Positions 1 through 6,053 of a DNA stretch of 10,940 nucleotides are shown here, piece by piece. The stretch lies in the NCBI GenBank assembly GCA_964489645.1, contig CAZAZT010000127.1, positions 1-10,940 on the forward strand, read 5' to 3'. The position numbers and the translations under genes were made by a program. The notes beneath the pieces were generated by a model. The model saw only the letters and a program-made list of their open reading frames with translations, had not been told where the DNA came from and did no database searches. Source of the DNA: JBEEPE01 sp964489645. GTDB taxonomy: Bacteria; Verrucomicrobiota; Verrucomicrobiia; Chthoniobacterales; Chthoniobacteraceae. The first letter of the stretch is position 1; each line of letters begins with the position of its first letter.

Positions 1-150
1 CCGCCGCCACGGGAGCCGCCGCCACGGGAGCCGCCGCCACGGGAGCCGCCGCCACGGGAGCCGCCGCCACGGGAGCCGCCGCCACAGGAGCCGCCGCCAC
101 AGGAGCCGCCGCCACAGGAGCCGCCGCCACAGGAGCTGCTGCAACAGACG
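1..150. repeat. 15-bp tandem repeat encoding PVAAA
   Basis: Nine copies of a 15-base unit (ccgccgccac followed by gggag or ag gag) occupy 1-135, and a degenerate tenth copy covers 136-150. The array probably continues left of the window. Copies 1-5 (1-75) carry G at the eleventh base and copies 6-9 (76-135) carry A, so the array has two homogeneous blocks. Read on the minus strand in the frame of the surrounding gene, each unit encodes PVAAA and the block difference is CCC versus CCT, both proline. There are no spacers, so this is a coding minisatellite and not a CRISPR array. Confidence 0.95.
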
Positions 151-457
151 AACCTTGCGCTGGCGCAGGCATCTTCGGTGGTATTGTGATCGCTACCCCC
201 GCGCCAACGCCGGGACTAGCTACAGCAGCCGAAGCCACGCTCACCACAGGAATGCCAGGTCCAGATTGCGCCTTCGGTGGAATCGTGATCGCTATTCCCG
301 CAACCCCAGATGCAACAGGAGTCGGCAAAACGGAAGGCGCCTGAGCCGCCGCGACCGAAGTCACCTTGGGCGGAATGGTGATGGCAATCGGAGACGCCGG
401 AGATGCCGTGACAGAAACAACTTTGGGAGTCTGCGGATTGGTCGGATGATCACTCAT
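1..457 (-). CDS. Pro/Ala/Val-rich repeat protein, N-terminal part (runs off the window)
   Basis: The minus strand is open from an ATG at 457-455 to base 1 with no stop, giving at least 152 residues; the C-terminus lies outside the window. The protein begins MSDHPTNPQTPKVV and has no signal peptide or membrane segment in the visible part. Three copies of the motif IAITIPPK or VAITIPPK sit at residues 24-31, 55-62 and 88-95, separated by linkers rich in Ala, Pro, Ser and Val. From about residue 105 it becomes a tandem PVAAA array that continues past the edge. The composition predicts a disordered, extended region, perhaps a linker or binding platform ahead of a folded domain not seen here. The motif recurs at 31- and 33-residue spacing with different codons, and the substitution inside the DNA repeat is silent in this frame; both support real coding. 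No Shine-Dalgarno is visible; a 12-bp palindrome lies just upstream. Family not recognised and function unknown. Confidence 0.7.
   Translation of the reverse strand, partial: MSDHPTNPQTPKVVSVTASPASPIAITIPPKVTSVAAAQAPSVLPTPVASGVAGIAITIPPKAQSGPGIPVVSVASAAVASPGVGAGVAITIPPKMPAPAQGSSVAAAPVAAAPVAAAPVAAAPVAAAPVAAAPVAAAPVAAAPVAAAPVAA
173..388 (-). repeat. Three dispersed IAITIPPK-type coding motifs
   Basis: Eight-residue motifs at 365-388, 272-295 and 173-196 on the minus strand read IAITIPPK, IAITIPPK and VAITIPPK. The first two are identical in protein, yet their codons differ (for example ATT GCC ATC ACC against ATA GCG ATC ACG). This means the peptide, rather than the DNA, has been kept. The alternating Ile-x-Ile-x-Ile pattern followed by Pro-Pro-Lys resembles a short beta-strand-forming docking peptide. 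That role is inferred only. Confidence 0.75.
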
Positions 458-462
458 AAGAA

Positions 463-474
463 GAAAAGCTTTTC
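463..474. promoter_or_regulatory. 12-bp palindrome gaaaagcttttc
   Basis: A perfect 12-base palindrome is centred 5-17 bases upstream of the minus-strand ATG at 457, where a ribosome binding site would normally sit. It could be an operator or just an AT-rich leader; nothing else in the window repeats it. Confidence 0.3.
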
Positions 475-574
475 ACATCAAAAATCCGTCACGGTCAAAC
501 CGCGTCAAGTCCTTCGGAGCGACAGAACGGTTTGCATCGACCTCCCCACAATGCGACCATTCACGCGGCGCATT

Positions 575-593
575 CACCTCGGCAACCGAGGTG
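575..593 (+). other. 8-bp hairpin upstream of the ThuA gene
   Basis: The arms cacctcgg (575-582) and ccgaggtg (586-593) pair perfectly around a three-base loop. The hairpin ends 33 bases before the ATG at 627 and contains an in-frame GTG at 591 that could be mistaken for the start. It may be a leader structure or an operator. Confidence 0.4.
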
Positions 594-626
594 TACGAGC
601 CGTTCAACCCCGAATCAACCCCTACC

Positions 627-1802
627 ATGATCCAACTCAGAACTATCCTGACCCTCGGTCTTTGCGCCCTGCCAGGGCTCAGCCTGACCACCGCTGAAGC
701 CGCGCCAAAAAAACTTCTCGTGGTCACCATCACGACGGGATTCCGCCACGGACCTGCAATCGACGAAGCCGAAAAAGTCCTTCCTGAACTCGCAGCGAAA
801 AGCGGCGGTGATTTTGCCTTCGAATTCATGAGTCAACCCGGACCTCGGCCAAATGCCGGCAGAGCGCCCGAAAGGAAACCGAACATGACCGACGAACAGT
901 TCAAAGCGGCTCAGGACGCACACAAGGCTGCTGCCGACAAGGCGCGCGAAGAGGACGCTGCATGGACCGCAAAGGTGAAGCAGATGTTCGCCGAAAAGTT
1001 CAGTCCCTCAGGCCTAAGCGCCTATGATGGAGTCATTTTCTGTAATACCACTGGAGAACTTCCGCTGCCAGACGGCGAGGCATTCAAGAGCTGGATCAAA
1101 TCCGGCAAGGCCTTCGTAGGCATGCACGCAGCCACCGACACCCTTAAGGCCATGCCGGCCTATGCTGAACTCGTGAACGGCTCCTTCGCAGGCCACCCAT
1201 GGGGCGGTGGCGGAACCTACACATTCACCAATCACGAAACCTCACACCCAACGGTTTCGATGTTCCCGTCCAGCTTCCAGTGGAAGGACGAAATCTACCA
1301 ATACAACAACTTCAACCCTGAGTCGGTTCGAGTGCTCATCAGCCTTGATACAGTACAATCCAACCCAAAAGCACCTTACCACGTCCCAGTATCATGGGTG
1401 CGTGAAGTGGAGAAAGGACGACTGTTCTACACAAACCTCGGTCATAACGCATCCACTTGGACCGAAGAGACCTACCAAAAGCATATCACCCAAGGCATCC
1501 GTTGGGCGCTCCGCCAAATCGATGGTCCTGCCACCCCCAACCCGCTGACGTCGAGCGAAGTGGCTCTCAAGAGCGTCGTTGCCACCGTGGCCGAGACGCT
1601 TCAAAAAGACGCCGCCCCGATCGAGTCAAAGGCGCTGTCCAAAGCGCGCTCCAACCTCGCATGGGCGCTCGAGCGCAGGACCGAAGCGGATTCCTTGCGC
1701 AACTTCCCGAAAGCTGACCCGAAGAAGCCTGAAGAGGCCGCTTCCTTGGCAGAAAAGAAACGCGCCTTCCTCCAGAAGCTGCTCTCCGAAATCGAGAAGT
1801 AA
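627..1802 (+). CDS. Secreted ThuA-domain protein (class I glutamine amidotransferase-like fold)
   Basis: The 391-residue product starts MIQLRTILTLGLCALPGLSL and has a signal peptide ending near AEA/APKK (about residue 25), which is why the ATG at 627 is preferred over an upstream GTG at 591 inside a hairpin. The mature protein shows ThuA hallmarks: a first strand KKLLVVTITTGFRH (28-41), YDGVIFCNTTGELPLPD (133-149), the conserved GMHAATDT (165-172), FAGHPWGGGG (187-196), NHETSHP (202-208), W-K-D-E-I-Y (219-224), and the closing GRLFYTNLGHN (264-274). ThuA-family proteins are linked to sugar utilisation, but their chemistry is poorly defined. Two additions are notable: a charged Ala/Lys-rich helical insert at about 75-120 and a helical tail at about 305-391 past the usual domain end. 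No Shine-Dalgarno precedes the ATG. Hairpins follow the stop, so it may be transcribed alone. Domain assignment is firm; substrate unknown. Confidence 0.88.
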   Translation: MIQLRTILTLGLCALPGLSLTTAEAAPKKLLVVTITTGFRHGPAIDEAEKVLPELAAKSGGDFAFEFMSQPGPRPNAGRAPERKPNMTDEQFKAAQDAHKAAADKAREEDAAWTAKVKQMFAEKFSPSGLSAYDGVIFCNTTGELPLPDGEAFKSWIKSGKAFVGMHAATDTLKAMPAYAELVNGSFAGHPWGGGGTYTFTNHETSHPTVSMFPSSFQWKDEIYQYNNFNPESVRVLISLDTVQSNPKAPYHVPVSWVREVEKGRLFYTNLGHNASTWTEETYQKHITQGIRWALRQIDGPATPNPLTSSEVALKSVVATVAETLQKDAAPIESKALSKARSNLAWALERRTEADSLRNFPKADPKKPEEAASLAEKKRAFLQKLLSEIEK

Positions 1803-1824
1803 CCCGCTGAGCACGGATCCATCC

Positions 1825-1842
1825 GCAGCCCACCTCGGCTGC
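1825..1842 (+). other. 6-bp hairpin after the ThuA gene
   Basis: The arms gcagcc (1825-1830) and ggctgc (1837-1842) pair around a six-base loop, 22 bases past the ThuA stop and just ahead of the stronger terminator-like stem. It may help stabilise the 3' end. Confidence 0.35.
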
Positions 1843-1850
1843 TGAACCAT

Positions 1851-1887
1851 GGCCCCAGACCCTCCCAAGGTCTGGGGCCTCTTCATT
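1851..1887 (+). terminator. Probable intrinsic terminator after the ThuA gene
   Basis: An 11-bp perfect stem (1851-1861 with 1869-1879) closes a seven-base loop and is followed by the moderately T-rich tcttcatt. The weak T tract makes it less than ideal, but the stem is the strongest in any intergenic part of the window and sits at a gene end. Its left arm overlaps an ATG at 1849 that is in frame with the next gene, which argues against that codon being used. Confidence 0.7.
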
Positions 1888-1953
1888 GGGCATACACGTT
1901 CATCGACAACTAGCATCCCTTGTGCGGTAGCTCCGACAGACCGTCCAACCTTT

Positions 1954-3318
1954 ATGCCAACCCGACTCAACCTTCTCGCCGCAACAATCGCCGTTATCCT
2001 CGCTCAAGCGTTTGTCCGAGCGGAATGGCAAGCCGGCGTCGCCAAGGCGGATATCACCCCAACAGAGCCCGTTCCTCTCGCAGGTTACGCAGGGAAAACA
2101 CGCATGTCAGAGCGGATCGAACATCCGATCTGGCTGAAAGCTCTCGCAATCCGACACGACCAGCAAACGCCGGCCGTCATCGTCACTGCAGATCTCGTCG
2201 GCCTCAGCAAAACCATGGCGGATCGCATCGCTGCTCAGGCTCTCGCCGAACACGGAATCCCTCGCGAACGACTCATCCTGAACTCCTCCCACAACCATTC
2301 CTGCCCAGTCACCGAGGACGTCCTCTGGCTGTACTACGAGCTCACCCCCGAGGAATCCGCAGCCAAAGACCGCTACACCGCCATGGTCTACAAGCGGTAT
2401 GCCGAGGTGATCCGCCAATCCATCAAGGATCTCGCCCCCGCTCATCTCGCGTTCGAGCAGGGCCTCGCAGGTGTCGCCGTCAACCGTCGCAGAGCGCGCG
2501 GCCCTGAAAGCCGATCGCTGGGGAATCAGGTCGATCAAGATGTGCCAGTCCTCGCAATCCGTTCAGGCCAACTTTTGAAAGGGATCCTGTTCGGATATTC
2601 CTGCCACACAACGGCTCTCGGCGGACTATCCATCAACGGTGATTACGCGGGATTCGCTCAGCTGGAGTTGGAAAAACGCTATCCATCCGCCATCGCCCTG
2701 TTCATGCAGAACTGCGGAGGGGACGCCAACCCGCTCCCGCGCATCCGAGGAAAAGCGCGCGACAACGAAGCCACCTCGCTCGCTGCAAAATATGGCGAGA
2801 TCCTAGCCGAATCCGTCTCTCAAGTTCTTTCCAGTCCGATGACCGCGCTCTCCGGTCCCCTCCAAACCGTCATGGAAACTCCGGAACTCGAACTTCGCCA
2901 GGGGCTTCCCCAAGAACAACTCCTCGAACGTGCTCCAAACCTCTCAGGCCTCCATCGTCGCGAGTTCGATCATTTCATCCGTCAGTACAAGGATCTCGGC
3001 TCGCTCCCCGCCCGCATCCCCTATCCCATCCAACTCTGGAACTTCGGCAAGGAGTTGAGCCTGATTGCCCTCACCGGCGAAACCGTCGCCGATTATTCCC
3101 TCAACTTCAAAGCTTTGCACGGATGGAACACCACATGGGTCAGCGGCTACAACAACGATCTGACCAGCTACATCCCAAGCTCTCGGATCCTCAAAGAGGG
3201 CGGATACGAAGGCACAACAGGGATGTATGAATACGGGCATCGCGCGCCCTACACCGATGATGTCGAAAGCCGGATCAACAACGCAGTGAGTTCCCTCTAC
3301 CAAAAGATCAACCGATGA
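1954..3318 (+). CDS. Secreted neutral/alkaline ceramidase-like protein
   Basis: The start at 1954 gives 454 residues with a signal peptide (MPTRLNLLAATIAVILAQAF, cleavage near VRA/EW). An in-frame ATG at 1849 would begin inside the terminator stem and bury this signal, so it is rejected. The opening WQAGVAKADITP matches the neutral ceramidase N-terminal family, which hydrolyses N-acyl linkages in sphingolipids with a zinc ion. Probable zinc ligands are visible: His in NSSHNHS (113 or 115), His218 in YSCHTT, Glu376 in LTGETVADY and Tyr406 in DLTSYIP. The nucleophile region reads GGDANP (255-260); true ceramidases have GDVSPN with a catalytic Ser, here Asn259. The protein is also shorter than Pseudomonas-type ceramidase (about 650 residues) and lacks room for its C-terminal domain. 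It is thus a family member of unknown substrate, perhaps another amidase. Its stop overlaps the next start by four bases. No clear promoter or Shine-Dalgarno was seen in 1888-1953. Confidence 0.85.
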   Translation: MPTRLNLLAATIAVILAQAFVRAEWQAGVAKADITPTEPVPLAGYAGKTRMSERIEHPIWLKALAIRHDQQTPAVIVTADLVGLSKTMADRIAAQALAEHGIPRERLILNSSHNHSCPVTEDVLWLYYELTPEESAAKDRYTAMVYKRYAEVIRQSIKDLAPAHLAFEQGLAGVAVNRRRARGPESRSLGNQVDQDVPVLAIRSGQLLKGILFGYSCHTTALGGLSINGDYAGFAQLELEKRYPSAIALFMQNCGGDANPLPRIRGKARDNEATSLAAKYGEILAESVSQVLSSPMTALSGPLQTVMETPELELRQGLPQEQLLERAPNLSGLHRREFDHFIRQYKDLGSLPARIPYPIQLWNFGKELSLIALTGETVADYSLNFKALHGWNTTWVSGYNNDLTSYIPSSRILKEGGYEGTTGMYEYGHRAPYTDDVESRINNAVSSLYQKINR

Positions 3319-4463
3319 GCATCCCCATCACACCCCTGAAAATTACGTGGAGCATTGTCTCCACCTGTCTCCTCTGCGCATCCCTCCTAGCCGACGTGCA
3401 ACGATTCCAGACGAAAGATTCTGCCTCCCAATGCATCGCCGTTTCGGCAACCCCTCTCATCCACTCAACACAGATCACCGCTGATGGCTCCGGCGATCTT
3501 TCCTCGCAGACAAAAAGCGTCATCGAACGCACCCGAACGCTCCTCAAAAACTCGGGCTGCAACTGGGATGATGTCATCAAGATCAACGTATATCTCGCTC
3601 TCTCCCAAGACTTCGCCGAGATCAAATCGATCCTCAACGAATCCTTTCCCGAGGGGAAAAAACCGGTGATCTCGTACGTATCAACCCCGTTGAGAGTTCC
3701 CAACTCCAAGATCGCGATGGATGTGATCGCAACATCCACGAAGCCCCCACCTCGCCGAAGCGCAGACATATCCGCTCTCGAACCAGGTGCTCGCGTCTAC
3801 ATTTCTGGTCAGGCGGAAAAAGGGGATGGAACCATCCGAGACGCAACCACAAAGACCTTGGAAAGTCTCAAACGCACCCTCCGTTTCCTAGGACTTGGTA
3901 AGGAGAACGCGATCCAGGTCAAATGCTTCATCAACGACATGGCCCGATCCTCAGAATCAGAACAGGCTATGGCCGAGTGGTTTGGAGGAAGTCTCATGGC
4001 GCCGGTCTCTTTTGTCGAATGGATCAGCCCGCTTCCCGTGGAGATCGAGATGATCGCCTCCGCGAAAAGCCTCTCCAACGGCCCTTCGTTGGAAGTGCGC
4101 ACTCCCCCTGGCATGACGAGTCCCAACGTGTACTCGCGACTCACCATCGCGCGCCACCCCACAACCATCTTCACCAGTGGAATCTACCCAAACGACCCGT
4201 CGGCGAATCCATCCATCCAACTGCGTTCACTCTTCAGCAACCTCAAGCGCTGCCTCGACCTCGCAGGCAGCGATTGGACCCACCTCGTCAAAGCCACGTA
4301 CTACGTCAGCGAGGAATCCCTCAGCAAAGAGCACAATGCAGTGCGTCCCGATTACTTCAGCCCACGTCGCCCGCCCGCCGCATCGAAGGCCAGCGTTCAC
4401 GGCGTAGGAAGGCAGGGCCACGGAATCACCATGGATTTCATCGCCGTCCCCGGAGAACCGTGA
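3315..4463 (+). CDS. Exported protein with three tandem RidA-like (YjgF/YER057c/UK114) domains
   Basis: The 382-residue product opens with a signal peptide or anchor (K9, then a hydrophobic stretch about 10-25, likely cleavage at LLA/DVQ). Three RidA-like repeats follow, at about 40-142, 156-252 and 275-378. Each has the family pattern: an early strand, a helix with a TLxSL- or SLxSNL-like segment, then an IKIN/VKCF/VKATYY strand and a closing I-x-M-D/E-x-I-A strand. RidA enzymes are usually single-domain cytosolic trimers that hydrolyse reactive enamines and imines, using an Arg in P-x-R-S-x-V. Here the matching positions read Ile119 (PVISYV), Val231 (APVSFV) and Ala356 (PAASKA), so none keeps the Arg and classical deaminase activity is unlikely. 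Three domains in one chain could imitate the trimer. The ATGA overlap with the ceramidase-like gene indicates translational coupling and shared function. Fold is fairly sure; function unknown. Confidence 0.82.
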   Translation: MSIPITPLKITWSIVSTCLLCASLLADVQRFQTKDSASQCIAVSATPLIHSTQITADGSGDLSSQTKSVIERTRTLLKNSGCNWDDVIKINVYLALSQDFAEIKSILNESFPEGKKPVISYVSTPLRVPNSKIAMDVIATSTKPPPRRSADISALEPGARVYISGQAEKGDGTIRDATTKTLESLKRTLRFLGLGKENAIQVKCFINDMARSSESEQAMAEWFGGSLMAPVSFVEWISPLPVEIEMIASAKSLSNGPSLEVRTPPGMTSPNVYSRLTIARHPTTIFTSGIYPNDPSANPSIQLRSLFSNLKRCLDLAGSDWTHLVKATYYVSEESLSKEHNAVRPDYFSPRRPPAASKASVHGVGRQGHGITMDFIAVPGEP

Positions 4464-4520
4464 TGCACTGAACGGTTTGCAATTCCACCCTCCCATTCCC
4501 GATCTCATCCATCCCTTCCC

Positions 4521-6038
4521 ATGCGCCTCTCCCACATCTTCCATTGGCACCACGAACCCTCCTCTCATCCTGACGTCGTCTTGATCGGCGCAGGCATCAT
4601 GAGCGCAACCCTCGGCGTCATCCTCAAGGAACTGCATCCGCCGCTGAAAATCGAGGTCTACGAGCGGTTGGACGACATCGCCTTGGAAAGTTCCGACGCT
4701 TGGAACAATGCGGGCACAGGCCACTCCGCGTTCTGCGAACTGAACTACACCCCAGAAGCGGAAGACGGATCCATCCAAACCACAAAGGCGTTCAAGATCG
4801 CCGAGATGTTCGAGGTCTCCAAACAGTTCTGGGCTTACCTCGTCAAAAAAGGACTGCTCCAAGACCCGTCTTCCTTCATCACACAAACACCTCACCTCAG
4901 CTTCGTTTGGGACGAGAATGTCGAATACCTCCGCAAGCGTTTCGAACTGCTCGCAAAGTCACCGCTCTTCGAAGGCATGGAATATTCCGAGAACCGTGAG
5001 CAACTCGAAGAGTGGATGCCCCTCATCATGGAAGACCGCGACCCAAACCAACGGGTCGCCGCCACAAGGATGGAAAGCGGCACCGACATGAACTTCGGCG
5101 CACTTGCGAGAGCCTTGTTCAAACACCTCAAGTCGCTTCCGAACGTCGAGGTTTTCCTCGGCCACCACATCAACTTCATCGAGCGGAGAAAACAGGACGC
5201 ACACTGGGAAATCGAGGCCGTAAGGCAATCGGACGGCTTCGTGAAAACCCTCGAGACCAAGTTCCTCTTCATCGGCGCGGGCGGCGGATCGCTACCCCTC
5301 CTCGAAGAAACCGAAATCCCTGAAGCAGACGGCTACGGAGGATTCCCCGTCAGCGGTCAATGGTTGGTTTGCCAAAACGAAGCGCTGATCGAGCGACACT
5401 CAGCAAAGGTCTATGGGAAAGCGGAAGTGGGTGCCCCCCCGATGTCAGTGCCCCACCTCGACACGCGCATCATCAACGGAAAGAAAGCCCTCCTCTTCGG
5501 ACCATACGCCGGATTCTCCACCAAGTTCCTCAAACACGGATCCTTGCTGGACCTCCCAGAATCACTGCAACTCGATAACATCCTCCCCATGTTGTCCGCC
5601 GGTCTGCACAACCTCCCACTCACCAAATACCTCATCGATCAGGTCCGCCAATCTCCAGAAGACCGACTCGCAGCGCTGCGCAAGTTCGTCCCCAACGCCC
5701 AACTCGAGGACTGGATCCTGGAAGATGCAGGACAACGGGTGCAGATCATCAAGAAAGACCGTGACGAAGGCGGAAAACTCGAGTTCGGAACCGAGATTGT
5801 CAGTTCGGCGGACGGAACCGTTGCTGCACTGCTGGGGGCCTCGCCCGGAGCGTCTACGGCCGTTTCCATCATGATTGAGCTGATCGAGCGCTGCTTCCCC
5901 GACCATTTCCGATCCGAATCGTGGCAGACGAAGCTCAAGGAAATGATCCCCTCACTGGGTCAAGCCCTCGGCAAAGACCCAGCCCTCTGCCGCCAAATCC
6001 GCAACGCCAGCAACACGACTCTCGCAATCACCAGCTGA
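4521..6038 (+). CDS. mqo: Malate:quinone oxidoreductase
   Basis: The 505-residue product fits the Mqo family in length and motifs. Mqo is a peripheral inner-membrane FAD enzyme that oxidises malate to oxaloacetate and passes electrons to quinone, serving the TCA cycle without NAD. The N-terminal FAD-binding stretch is DVVLIGAGIMSATLG (18-32). The highly typical WNNAGTGHSAFCELNYTP (61-78) follows, then ESGTDMNFGALAR (185-197), FLFIGAGGGSLPLLE (248-262), GGFPVSGQWL (273-282), LLFGPYAGFSTKFLK (324-338) and the C-terminal SSADGTVAALLGASPGAST (428-446). All key segments are intact, so it should be active. A 57-base gap of mostly pyrimidines separates it from the RidA-like gene, with no Shine-Dalgarno; it may share that transcript or have its own promoter. 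It converges with the helicase gene at a 15-base gap with no obvious terminator. A C7 run at 5434-5440 is in frame. Confidence 0.97.
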   Translation: MRLSHIFHWHHEPSSHPDVVLIGAGIMSATLGVILKELHPPLKIEVYERLDDIALESSDAWNNAGTGHSAFCELNYTPEAEDGSIQTTKAFKIAEMFEVSKQFWAYLVKKGLLQDPSSFITQTPHLSFVWDENVEYLRKRFELLAKSPLFEGMEYSENREQLEEWMPLIMEDRDPNQRVAATRMESGTDMNFGALARALFKHLKSLPNVEVFLGHHINFIERRKQDAHWEIEAVRQSDGFVKTLETKFLFIGAGGGSLPLLEETEIPEADGYGGFPVSGQWLVCQNEALIERHSAKVYGKAEVGAPPMSVPHLDTRIINGKKALLFGPYAGFSTKFLKHGSLLDLPESLQLDNILPMLSAGLHNLPLTKYLIDQVRQSPEDRLAALRKFVPNAQLEDWILEDAGQRVQIIKKDRDEGGKLEFGTEIVSSADGTVAALLGASPGASTAVSIMIELIERCFPDHFRSESWQTKLKEMIPSLGQALGKDPALCRQIRNASNTTLAITS

Positions 6039-6053
6039 TCACAACCGACTCGC

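Larger units (their letters stand above)
458..626. promoter_or_regulatory. Divergent intergenic region
   Basis: This 169-bp spacer lies between the start of the minus-strand repeat gene (457) and the chosen start of the ThuA gene (627), so promoters for both directions should lie here. No convincing -35/-10 pair was found by eye in either direction. It holds two dyads, at 463-474 and 575-593, listed separately. No small gene is supported in it. Confidence 0.4.

Noticed and set aside
1..135. CRISPR array or collagen-like plus-strand repeat
   Set aside because: The repeats are contiguous with no spacers. The plus-strand reading has no supporting start or motif, while the minus-strand frame continues from an ATG through conserved motifs.
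591..626. Upstream GTG start for the ThuA protein
   Set aside because: It lies within a hairpin and would put 12 polar residues ahead of a clear signal peptide.
155..697. Plus-strand open frame of 180 codons, Arg-rich
   Set aside because: It is antisense to the minus-strand repeat gene, crosses the divergent spacer and runs into the ThuA signal peptide. Its Arg/Ser/Asn-rich composition is typical of a shadow frame.
1849..1953. Upstream ATG start for the ceramidase-like protein
   Set aside because: The codon overlaps the terminator-like stem and would add 35 residues before an evident signal peptide at 1954.
525..4481. Shared 12-mer gaacggtttgca at 525-536 and 4470-4481, upstream of the ThuA gene and mqo
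   Set aside because: A few 12-base matches are expected by chance in a window this long, and the two sites lie at different distances from their starts (91 and 40 bases).
4227..4895. Minus-strand open frame of 222 codons
   Set aside because: It is antisense to the 3' part of the RidA-like gene and the 5' part of mqo, both strongly supported, and shows no recognisable domain.
6039..6053. Bidirectional terminator between mqo and the SNF2 gene
   Set aside because: The 15-base convergent gap and its flanks show no convincing inverted repeat.
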